From NCBI GenBank assembly GCA_031835245.1, contig JAVKOQ010000056.1, positions 62,001 to 126,000 on the forward strand: DNA of 64,000 nt, written 5' to 3'. The first letter of the stretch is position 1. The number at the start of each line of letters is the position of its first letter. The position numbers were made by a program, and so were the translations under genes. The notes beneath the pieces are model-generated. The model was not told the DNA's origin. It searched no databases and worked only from the letters and a program-made list of their open reading frames with translations. The stretch is from Balamuthia mandrillaris. Lineage: Eukaryota; Discosea; Longamoebia; Balamuthiidae. Shown here in pieces: positions 45,551 to 55,363 of the stretch.

Positions 45551-48500
45551 CTTTTTTCACGTTTTGTTCATCTGCCATGGTGGCGGTTAACTAACCACAA
45601 CAATGGAACAGCATTGTTTTTGAGGGACTGCACATTCATCAACGACGGGAACAAGCCATACAACCGACATGGGATGATTAACTTTGAATTCATGACCATG
45701 CTTTATCAATGCCTTTCTGCAGTGAGAGACTGTCAGCGCCATCCCTATGACCTACTTCGCCACAAGGATATCCAATCCTTTCTTTGTTGTCTGCAGTTTA
45801 TCGACGATGAGGTCTCTCTCTCTCTCTTTTCTTGCTTCCGCGAAGACATACTTACTCATTACACGTTCAATAGGATGCATTGTATTTGTTGTCATTGAAG
45901 GCTCAGCCAGGTCTTTGGACTAACGAAGCAGTCAGGTTCTTATCTTATTTATATCTGTTTCTATGTATATAATGACACCAACGATGTAGAGATGTGGCCA
46001 AAGAAGAGCGAGGCTCCAGCGACCGCTTATCTTATGACGGTCCCGTGACTACGTCCTCCAACATGGGAGATGCTACTAATGAAGACCTCACGCTCGATAG
46101 TTACTCTGAAGATGAAGCTTACGAGAAAGCCCAAGCGCGCGATATTGTTGGGGCGAAGGAGGCAACAGTGGGAAAAAAGAGAAGAAAGCAAAGAAAAAAG
46201 CTGGTGCTGGACACAGAAGCACTGACAAAAGAAAAGATGGTGCTTCGCACGGTGAAAGAGGTGCCTGCAGCATTGGTGCCCATGCTGTTAAAAGCAGAAC
46301 AGGTGGTAGACCAGTATTACAGCAATTGTGTTCGCTCTGTCCTTGATGGTCCGTTCTCTCTCTCCAAACTTTTGTTATTGTGTCTTTGGATGTTTTATTG
46401 ACATACGTTTTGTTTCCACAACAGGGACGATCAACATACACCTCAAGAATTGGATGAAGAATGGGGACGGGGCTGATGACGGTAACGAGAGGTTGATATT
46501 GTTGCGAGCCACAGCCATGTCAGTGGACTTCTTCACCAGCCTGCGAGAGAACTTTGGGTTCTTTGGCCTTGCCAAGAAGCAACTGCAAACTGTGGCTCAA
46601 ACCCATCAAGCTCAAGCCATGCTCACTGGCTTTGGCTTTGGTTCTGCTAGTCCTTCTTCAAGCAACGCGGCTGGAGGAGGGGCCGAAAGCGGGAAGCGAG
46701 AAGGCTCCTTTGCAGAGGAAGAGAGTGTGTTTCAAGATTACACGGAAGAAGTCTCGGCCAAAATGCTCTACGACTTTGGCTATCTGACAGCGATGGGGGA
46801 CTGCAAGGCCTTCTCCAAGTTCACAGGTGCAACTGGGCTCGAGCTTTGGTCGATGGGTCCCATATTGTGCAACTACTCTGGCCAATCCAAGGCCAAACTG
46901 AAGAGTCAGGACGACGAGAGTGGGCTGAACCCAGAGGACCCTTATTCCTTGGCAGAGCTGATCTTTTGCTTCGAGTCAGAGTCGTGGCTGCGACGCAAGC
47001 TTCCTCTGCCTAAGATGAATCCTGTCCTCTTCCCCAAAGGTAAAGCCAAACACACGTCTGTTTGCCATTCCACCTGTGGATACATAGCAGGATGGAGCAC
47101 AGCGGCGTTGGGCAAGGAGATTGCTAGTGTGGAGCCACTTTGCAGAGCAAGAGGGGATCCCATTTGCACGTTTGTGCTGGCCTTGCCTAGTCGCTTGAAC
47201 CACTACCTCCGATTCTTCTACCACCGCAACAACCTCCCTGACATGAGCCACCAGGTGCTCAAGTACAACGTGTTGGACACCAAGGAAGCCTTTGCCTTCT
47301 CCACCAAGGCCATCTTGGCTGGAGACCAAGTTGCTGCTGCACCTTCCAGCTCTTCAGCATCATTGCCCTCCTTATCTCCAGTGGTGAGCAAGGACAAAAA
47401 GAAAATGATGGCGGTGAAGTTCCCGGTGGTGGGAAGGAAGAGACTGCCAGGCAAGCTTGAATCCAAATTAGACAATGCGGAGCTGGTTTCCACCACCACC
47501 AGAGAGGACCTGGCCCAGCAAGAGGACATCAAAGCCAAACAACATGCCATCTTTGAACAGTTGTTCAGCAAGTTCGTTTGCGATCCATTGAACGGGGAGG
47601 TGAGCTTGGAGGGGAAGGAGAAGTACATTTTCATGCGAGCGGAGACCCTCTCCACAGGGTTCTATCAGGTCATCTCCTCGCTCATGACCCAGCGAGAAGA
47701 ACAGCAGAAGCATCGCCACGAAGAGGAAGGAGTTGCGGTGGTGGCGCGTTCCTTTGCCACAAACTTTCTGTATGATCTCGGCCGCTGCTTTGCTCACAGT
47801 GATTTCGCCTTCTTCAAACACGTTATCCCTTCTCAGAGACTAGCGTATGTACACCTCCTTTTCCCCCCCCCCCTCTGCTTCTGTCTACACATGCTAACAG
47901 TACGCTATTTGCAGGTCAAAAGAAGAGCAGTGGTTGCAGCAGGTATTCTCCTTGCCTGAGATCCTGAGGAATGTAGGGTGGGGCAAGCTCACCGTTGCCT
48001 CTTCTTTGTCCATCTTGAACTTTGATCCCAAGAACCACTTCAAGCACTTTCTTCTCAGGTTTCTCCTCTATCCTCTCCTATCTTGTTCATTCCTCCTCCG
48101 CTTCCTCCTGTGTAGTGAGAGCCATTGACAAGCGTGTGCGGACAGGTATACCGTGAAAGACAGCTTCGAAGCAGCAGCCTACCTCAAAGACCAGTGGACC
48201 AAAGCCAAGCACCAATACGACGCCCAACAACAATCCTCCAACAAAGGCAAGAGCAACGGATTGAAGCAGCTGCGCGTGCAACACGTACAGCATTCTCCCG
48301 TGTGCATCCTCAACTGTGGTTTTGTCAACTGCTTCTTGGAGGAATGCATTCATGAGTTGTCTTCCTCCTCCTCATCCACCAAGAAAAGCAAGGAGGAAGG
48401 AAGTGGAGAAGAGGGAAGAGTGCAACTGGGAACAGTGGAGGTGAGTTGTGTGGCATGTGGACATGAGAGATGCGAGTTCCTGGTGGCTCCAGCGGAGCTA

Positions 48501-48635
48501 ATGTTCGCCCACGTGATGAGGTACCTGAAAGAGAACGGGAGGGAGGGGGAGGTGAGCTGGCTGCGAGGCTTGGAGATCGTGATGAGGAGGTTCAAGGACG
48601 GGAGGGGCTATTTCTCTCGACTATTTCGCAAGTGA
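43971..48635 (+). CDS. RasGEF (CDC25-type) fused to two V4R-type domains
   Basis: Exons traced in phase: 43971-44058, 44167 to about 44231, a third ending at 44407, then 44478-45000, 45077-45256, 45372-45495, 45612-45811, 45901-45935, 45990-46348, 46425-47844, 47915-48058 and 48146-48635. The RasGEF_N module begins at AFLFSYHHFLPEDTDLF, followed by MLEFLKMWWDMHPDDF. The catalytic CDC25 domain has ARFNEVSYWVVTEIL, LNNFNGMIMIMSALNN and FLRDCTFINDGNKPYNRHGM. No stop separates it from two V4R-like units: VCHSTCGYIAGWSTAALGKE with EPLCRARGDPICTF, and CILNCGFVNCFLEECI with SCVACGHERCEFLVAP. V4R domains in bacterial XylR/DmpR bind aromatic ligands. Ras activation controlled by a bound small molecule is therefore a testable inference. 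The join across the CT repeat at 44288-44322 is unresolved. Confidence 0.82.
44288..44322 (+). repeat. (CT)n microsatellite, RasGEF gene
   Basis: CT run in the sense strand between the first RasGEF_N exon and the block FELACANEQQGNKKYS. The frame is open through it (Leu-Ser repeat), so it is either a short intron I cannot place or is translated. Confidence 0.85.
45497..45830 (+). repeat. CT microsatellites in RasGEF introns
   Basis: CT runs at about 45499-45509, 45526-45551 and 45812-45826, all intronic and on the sense strand. The last starts with the splice donor (GATGAG then GTCTCTCTCT), as in PRMT5. Confidence 0.85.
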
Positions 48636-49240
48636 GTGACTGTTTTGTAAATGAACTGAGGCGGCGCCCTTTGTAAATGAACTGTTTCTTTGGCGAATGT
48701 TCGTTTTTGTGGAGCAGTGGTGGGCTAATGGTGGGTGGTGGTGTGTTGTGTGGGTGCAGTGCCCGTAGCACTGATGTGTGGTTTCTGGAAAAAAAAAATA
48801 TGATGTATGTATGTACGCAAAGGCAAAAAAAAAATGCCCTCTCTCCTTCCCTCCCTCCCTCCCCAACAAACAAACAACAAACAAACATAACCCAAAAAAC
48901 AAAAACACAACACACAACACAAAATAAAAATAAAAAAAGAGTGGAAAAAAAAAGTGCATATCCGCCATGAGCCCAATCCCTGTGTCCCGCTCCCCAATCT
49001 GCCAAGTGTACAGCCGCAGTCCTTCTCTATCCATCCCCTCACTCACCAGTTCCCGCTCCCCATCCATATTAGCCCTGGGTGGCTTGCCTCCTCCTCCCGT
49101 TGACGCAGCACCAGTCAAAAACTTGCGTGGTGGTCATGATTTGACCACCAGCGCCTTTGAAAGTGGTAGTGGCGGCAGCAAGAATGAAAAGGGCCACCAG
49201 GGCTGAATTGTGGTGAGTGTCGCTAAAGAAATTGTGTGAG
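48636..49240. other. Convergent 3' spacer, RasGEF / CCCH genes
   Basis: 605 bases of 3' flank for both genes. It starts with a 13-base direct repeat TGTAAATGAACTG (about 48644 and 48673), then A-rich runs (48787-48960). The open frames are low-complexity. Confidence 0.5.
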
Positions 49241-50203
49241 TTATTGCTGACTATCACCACCACCATTTTGCTGGGGATGTCTGCTTCCAGCTGCTCCGCC
49301 TTGCTGGCCGCTGCTAATGGCTTCTTTGCTGCTGTTTTGCTGTTGGCTGTACTGCTCCTCCGCGTCGCGGATGAGGTCTTCGTCCTCAGCCTCAGTGGCG
49401 GCCTCCGCAAAGGCGACAAGGTCCTCCTGGAACTCTCTCTCCAGCTGGGCCTCGATTTCCCGCTCGATCATGGAATTGATCTCGTCCTCAACGGCCAAGT
49501 CCGCTTCCACCAACTGCCTGATCTCCTCGGACATGGAGGTAGGCCCCGTGTAGCCGGAGGAGGGATGCCCGTAGAGGTGGGGTTGGAGGTAGCTCAAACC
49601 CATCAAATGTTGGTTGTAATCGTCGGGTCCACCATGCGCGGGAACAGGAGCGTAGGGGTTGTAAGCCATGCCACCGCCACCCATGTAGAGGCCGCCGACG
49701 TCATCGCTTCCCATAGCGGCAGCAGCGTGGGAGTAACGGCAATGCTCTCCAAAACGACACCGACCCTGAGCAAAGTAGCGACAGGGTATGCTGCTTTCAA
49801 AGGAGGAGGAGGAGGAGGAAGCGGCAGAGGTAGAAGAGGAAGAAGCAGAGGCGGTGGCCGAATGGCTAAACCGACAGTCATCTCCAAACTTGCAGCTGCC
49901 TTGCGCAAAGTAACGGCATGGAGGGGCCTCAGAACCGTAGCCTGAGTAGTCGCCTCCACCGCCACCAGAAGAGTAAGGGGAGTAGGAGGAATAGGAGGAA
50001 GAAGAGGAAGAGTCGTGGTGATGGGGGGAATAGGTGGAACTGCCCGCGGCAAGGATTGCCTGATCTTGGAATACCTCGTAGGAGGAGGAGGATTGGTGAT
50101 AATTGTGTGGTGCGGTTGCTTGTGCGTAGCTGACGTGGTGAGGAGGTTGCTGGCCTCCGTCCTCGGACCTCGAACCCGAGGGCGTTCCTTGTGGTGGATT
50201 CAT
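49241..50203 (-). CDS. Protein with two CCCH zinc fingers
   Basis: A single 320-residue exon from the ATG at 50203. Two C-x7-C-x5-C-x3-H fingers are present: CRYFAQGSCKFGDDCRFSH and CRYFAQGRCRFGEHCRYSH, both led by a PCRYFAQG lead-in typical of RNA-binding CCCH proteins (TTP/ZFP36-like or makorin-like). Flanks are Ser/Gly/Tyr/His-rich and probably disordered. A Glu-rich helix follows (EEIRQLVEADLAVEDEINSM with IEREIEAQLEREF). It likely binds RNA and affects mRNA stability or splicing. No RING or other enzymatic domain is seen. Confidence 0.85.
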   Translation of the reverse strand: MNPPQGTPSGSRSEDGGQQPPHHVSYAQATAPHNYHQSSSSYEVFQDQAILAAGSSTYSPHHHDSSSSSSYSSYSPYSSGGGGGDYSGYGSEAPPCRYFAQGSCKFGDDCRFSHSATASASSSSTSAASSSSSSFESSIPCRYFAQGRCRFGEHCRYSHAAAAMGSDDVGGLYMGGGGMAYNPYAPVPAHGGPDDYNQHLMGLSYLQPHLYGHPSSGYTGPTSMSEEIRQLVEADLAVEDEINSMIEREIEAQLEREFQEDLVAFAEAATEAEDEDLIRDAEEQYSQQQNSSKEAISSGQQGGAAGSRHPQQNGGGDSQQ

Positions 50204-51332
50204 AACTGTGAGGCATTTTGCAAAATCATCAGTGAGTGAGTGAACTCAACATTTGTTTTTTTTTCGCAATCAAAGTCGCTATCAAAATCACACTGATATA
50301 TTGTACCTTTCTATTTACTTGTTTTCAAAAGAGAAAAAGTGAACACGCACTCCAAACTAAAAAAAAAAAGACCCTTTCCGATCAACAAAAAAAAGGGGGG
50401 TGGGGTGGTGGAGGGGCGTGCTAGTTTCTTGCCCTCCGCGGTGAAGTGTGTGCAGCGGGGTTGGGTGTGTTCTTTTTGACGTAAAAGAAAATAACGGGCC
50501 TGCGCTTGGGCGTAAGGGGAGGGTTTTTAGGTGGTCGCGGGTTGCCAGCTGACGGCAGGGTGTTGAAGAGAAATGAAGCGGTCCTCTTCATGCTCTGTTT
50601 TTCCGTAGAAAAGAGGACATTCGGCTGTCCCTATTCCCCCTCCCCTGAATGCCGGCAATAGCTCACCCGTTGATTTTGTGTCGACTCACCCAACCCCTGA
50701 TGGAGACGGAGAGCAAAAGGAAGAATGCCTCGGGGGCGCTCTTCCCTCGTGCAACGATGTCGTAGTCTGCGTCAGCACAGGTAAAAGAGAACCACATCGC
50801 TATGGGTGCACTTCGCAAGAGGCCAGAGATTTCCTGTCCGGAATGGCCGTGCCTGCTACTACCGGAAGTAAGAAACACGAGTGGAGACCCCAAGAATACA
50901 GGCAAGCCCATTGGAGTTGGAACTCTCTGAGGATTGGTCACCACCACCCCCAGCACCGCAGGGATTTGAAGCTTGGTGAGAGGACCACGCTACCACCACG
51001 TCGTCTCGGCGGACCGCTCTGCGAAGCAACCAGATGTGCGGTAGACGCAGGTTGCGCTGCGAGTAATCCTTTTATGAGGAAAGGGGTTCAAAAGGGGGGT
51101 TGTCCTCGTCCCTACATTTTCCTAATCGCATCAATCGTGTCCTTTCGCGGACATACCGGCACTCTCTTAGATCAAAAGTTACTAACAAAGCACGCCGTTA
51201 CACACCAGTGTCAGCGGCAGGTAAGCAAACACGAACCCTTTTGTCAAGACAGCAAAAAGTTTCCCATACGCAATAGTACTCCCGTAGCTACCCCTGCCCT
51301 GGGCTGCACTGTTTTACTACTACGCTTGGAGG
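50204..51332. other. Long spacer upstream of RGS gene
   Basis: 1.1 kb between divergent CCCH and RGS genes. G-rich (about 50390-50440) and mixed sequence. Open frames of 240 residues (+) and 97 residues (-) near 50660-51400 have no recognisable domain and biased composition. A GTAAG donor-like site after CAGCGGCAG near 51220 suggests a non-coding or upstream first exon for the RGS gene. Confidence 0.45.
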
Positions 51333-52788
51333 ATGACCAAAGTGATGCAAGCCTCCCCAGCCCACTTACCCCTTCGCCTGGAAGAGGTGGAAGACGGAGA
51401 TGAATCAAGCAGCTCCACAACTACGAGTTCCTGGTCCAGACAAGCCTCTCAGTTTTCGCTCGGCGCATGGACCGACAGCTCCTCCGGACCCGAATGTGAT
51501 ACTCCACGCCTTCCTGCGCACCTTCTAGAACTGTCGATGGAAATGACCAACTCTTTTTTTCTCAACTGTATATTGCGTGACGAGAGAGCAAGAGGCGTTT
51601 TCCTAAGCTTCCTCGAAAAGAGGCACTGCGAAGGTCAGTTTTTCTCCGTTCTCTATTTGTCTGTCTCTGTGTTGGCTAACAGGGCTGTAACACACTTCTA
51701 TCAGAAAACCTAATATTCTGGATGGAGGCCGAAGTTTACAGAAAGGTTAAAGAGCATGGCCAAAGAAAAATAAAGGCTGAGGAGATGGTGGAACAATTCA
51801 TAAGGGAAGGTGCAAGACATGAGATCAATATCAGCGCTGTTAGAAAGCAAGAGATAATCCAAAATATGGAAGAATCACCTTCGTGCCTATTTTCCAACTC
51901 GCAGAAGGATATCTTCCTTTTGATGGTGCACGGAACCTTCGACTTCTTTCTTCGAAGCCAACGATACAAGCAATACAAACGTATGTATTGCATTGCTTTG
52001 AAAGGTGAACTTCGAACTGATAATTGCTCCTCCTAAACTGCTCAGGACAAGAAGGCAAGTATGAAGGAGAATTGAGGCAAAAAGAGCTGCTCAAGGGACA
52101 AGCCAGCCCAAAGAGCAAGAAGCTGCCGAAGGAGAAGCAGAGCAAAGAGGAAGGAGGACACTCCCCCAAGGTGAAACAAAACAAGGTGAAACGGCTTTCC
52201 CGGCTTTGGAAGACGCGACATGAGAAAGCTTCCGACGAATTCGCATCTCCATCTTCCTCTCCAAACATGGATCGTCGGCGGAGCGGTTCGTCTTCTCAAC
52301 CAACGTTGCCTGGTAGCGAAATATCCCATCGTGAAGAAGACTCTACCAACATTCGTCTCGTCAACTCGTCGCCCTCTCTCTCTTCCTCTGCCGACATATT
52401 GCTGAATAGAATTGCTCGCCAAAAAACGGCTGCTGTGTTGGAAGAGGAGCAAGAAGATAAAGGGACTACCCTTCATGAAGACTTAGAGATGGGGAGCAGC
52501 ACGCCTCAGTCCGCCCGCAAGAACAAAGCCAAACGCCGAAACACAAAGAACAAAGAAAAAAAGCGCAAGGAAAGGAGAGAACGAAGGAGCGTGGGATTTG
52601 AACCTTACGCCAGCGGCACCATTACACACTCCAGCCAAGTAGACGTGCTTGTGGTTACGCCCACAACAAGGAATCGAGCAAGCAGTTGGATGCCCGCCGC
52701 TCAACCCTCCTCCTCACCCTCCACTGCTGAAGGAAGAAGACGAAGCAGCAGTGGGCTGGGAAGCAGGCCCACTGGACTTTTGCTTTAA
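51333..52788 (+). CDS. RGS-domain protein
   Basis: Exons 51333-51633, 51705-51980 and 52046-52788 join in phase to 439 residues. The RGS domain covers about residues 70-195: LRDERARGVFLSFLEKRHC, EENLIFWMEAEVYRK and the C-terminal helices FDFFLRSQRYKQYK are in the expected order. RGS domains speed GTP hydrolysis on G-alpha subunits. The tail is Lys/Arg/Ser-rich and disordered (RRNTKNKEKKRKERRERR), possibly nuclear or membrane-binding. An acidic/Ser-rich leader precedes the domain. Upstream ATG-less frame continues, so an extra 5' exon is possible. Confidence 0.85.
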
Positions 52789-52997
52789 GGTCAGAGGACA
52801 CGACGGTTATCTTCTTGCGGTTTGTGTGGATGTTGAAGTTTGTGGCTTCTCTGTTGTTGTATTATTTAACAAGCAGGTCTATGATACCTACTTGAGAAAC
52901 GCTCACACCATGCCATCTATCTTTCTCTATCAAAAACAATAACGCAAATGCGACCAAAAAAAAAAGGCTGTGTATATGTAATATTGATCGGCGTTCT
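52789..52997. other. Convergent 3' spacer, RGS / ABC genes
   Basis: 209 bases holding both 3' UTRs. No exon seen. Confidence 0.5.
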
Positions 52998-54828
52998 TTA
53001 GGCAGGTATGTCGATGAGAGTATTCGTTTCTCTAGACTTTTCTTCGTCTTCTGCTTCTTCGTCCTCTTCTTCATCGGTAAACGAAGGCTGGGTAGTCTGC
53101 GAAGAACCACCTTCGCTTTGCGAAGTATTGACCGTGACAGGCGCTGTAACCATATCCGATATTAGTGCGCGGGGAGAAGAGGGAGAGAAAGAGAGGGAAC
53201 TTACCCCAAGGAATATTTCGATGAGTGCTGTAATCAGAAGGCTTTCTAATGACAGTGTGAACAAATGGTATGGGCTGGAAGGTCGCCGCATAATCGGAAG
53301 CAGAAGATGAAGAGGAGGCGGTGGAAGGAGTAGAGGGTGGACAGCCGGCACCGGAAACGTTGTTGCTGAGTTCTTGAAAGGTATCCTTATCCAAATTGAG
53401 CTCAGCAAAGTCCTTCTCCAACTGGGCATAGGCGTCACGCCTCTTGTGTTCGGCCACTTCCTCCACGCTCTGGATCTTACCATCACGCATCCATATTACA
53501 CGATCAGCAAAGTTCTTAAGACTGAGCTCGTGTGTGACCATGATCAACGTCATTCCATCCTTTGAGTGTAAGTCGGTAAGAAGCTTCATGACAATAAGGG
53601 TGTTGATAGTGTCGAGGTCTCCTGTAGGCTCATCCAGCAACAGGATTTGGGGATCGTTGGCTATGGAACGAGCAATGGTGACGCGCTGCTGCTCACCACC
53701 AGACAACTGGGAGGGTACGTGGTTGAGACGACCGCTCATACCTACTCTTGACAGTAGTTCTCTCGCCCTCTCTCTGCGCTCCCTTCGACCGTACTTGCCT
53801 GCCAGTATCATCGGCAACATCACATTCTCGACTGCTGTCAACGAGGACAGCAAGTTAAATGTCTGGAAGACAAACCCTCTGTGGTAGCGTCCGGTGTTTT
53901 AAAAGTCATTGTTACATTGTGGCGATTCCTAAGTGCACAAAGGTGAAGCACGGTACGTACAATTTTGTCCGTCTGATCTCAGAGAGCTCAGCATCAGTGG
54001 TAGACTTGGATACTCCTAATAAGAGGCAGCAACAGAAGCTGCAATCAGCAAGCAAACCCCAACAACACAAAAGCAAAGAAGAGGACACGAACTGCAGTTA
54101 CAAATGCGCATGTTGCCTTTGGTCGGTTTGTCTATAGTTCCCATTATGTTCAACAACGAAGTCTTACCACCTGTCCATAAGAGCCAACATACACACTCAG
54201 TATCAAGAGAAAGGAGGGAGGGAGAAGAGGGAGTGAAGCTCCTTCTTGGTGGCCAAAGGTACCTCCCGATGTTCCAAAAATGACAAGAAACTCGCCTCGT
54301 CTCACGCTCAAGGACACTCCACGTAGCGCTGGTACTCCCTCCACTCCTAGCAAGTACGTCTTGTGGATGTTCTTCATCGTTAGAATGAGGGCCTCGTCCT
54401 CTCGTTCGTACTCATCCAGTTCCACCAACGCCTGTTATTGTTTTGTTTTTTTTGTAACGAGAAGAACATACATATGAACAAGAACATGAGAGAAAGCGCA
54501 AGAGAGAGAAACAAACGGAAGGACGTACGGTGACATTACCCCCAGAGAGGTATTGGTCAGCCTCGTACTCATGGTGTGCTTGTTTCATGATCTTCATGTC
54601 CTCTTGGTCTTCGATGCCGTCCGCCACAACATCGACCACGGTTTCTTCCTCTTCTTCCCCAGGAACCACCAGCTTTTCTTCCTCGTCACTCTCGTGCCCC
54701 TTGCCTTTGCCCTTGCCCTTGCCTTTGGCCTTGAGGTCCCTGCTGCCATCTTGCAGCATGGCTTTCCTCTTCTGCTGCGCCCGCAGCTTCTCATCAAACG
54801 TTTCCAGCTCAAATGTGTTGTGCTCCAT
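52998..54828 (-). CDS. ABC transporter ATPase, ABCH/LolD-like
   Basis: A minus-strand gene of at least six exons; the ABC core was traced in phase. Walker A is split by an intron (VIFGTSGG then [11 protein letters not shown]). The Q-loop region is [15 protein letters not shown], the signature is [17 protein letters not shown], Walker B with D-loop is [12 protein letters not shown], and the H-loop is [11 protein letters not shown]. The N-terminal 130 residues are hydrophilic (a GKGKGKG tract, an acidic segment); the C-terminus is Ser/Glu-rich. No transmembrane segment is encoded. This matches the LolD/MacB-like AB-only proteins that Dictyostelium calls ABCH. The partner permease, if any, is not in this window. 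The start is the first ATG at 54828. Confidence 0.82.
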
Positions 54829-55363
54829 TTCTCGCTCTCTATATAACCAATGAAGACGACTGCAAGCGGGAGAGAGTGGCAGGGAACCAGCTGCCAGGTG
54901 TGGGGGTGGCCTCTTGGCTGCCTTTGTGGCTGTTGGAAGGGCTTTCTCTTCTTTCTTTCTGTTGGTGGCTTTGTTGGGGGTAAAGCGGAGCAATGAATTT
55001 TTGTCGACGTGAAAGATCTCTGCTAGAGATGAGACAATGAAAAAGACAACAGAAAAGGCCTTTTTATGGTAAGTTTAAGCCTCTGTTTTGATTTTTGATT
55101 GGTGGTTTGAAACTTTCAGTCACAGATCAAAGCATTGCGCCGCTTTAGGGGGGGGGGCGCAGAATTTTCTTTTTGTTGTCTTTCGCTGACGTCATCCAGT
55201 GTCAAATTTCGTATCGGATAATTTTTATCCAGTGAAAAATCAAATCTGTAAAATTTCCGATTGGCCGAAAGTTCTCTTATATAAATTGATCGCGACCGAA
55301 ACAAAAAGCAGAGAAAACAAAAGGCGCAACAGCAGACAACAGAAGAGGAACGGCCCGTTACCG
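54829..55363. promoter_or_regulatory. Bidirectional promoter with CRE palindrome and TATA box
   Basis: 535 bases between the divergent ABC and EGF-repeat genes. Toward the EGF gene there is a perfect cAMP-response-type palindrome TGACGTCA (55187-55194), an inverted CCAAT (GATTGG, about 55259) and TATATAA (about 55277), some 85 bases before the ATG. A run of G at 55149-55157 lies between. Confidence 0.65.

Noticed and set aside
50678-51403. 241-residue plus-strand ORF
   Set aside because: No recognisable domain, biased composition, and it overlaps the RGS first exon in another frame.
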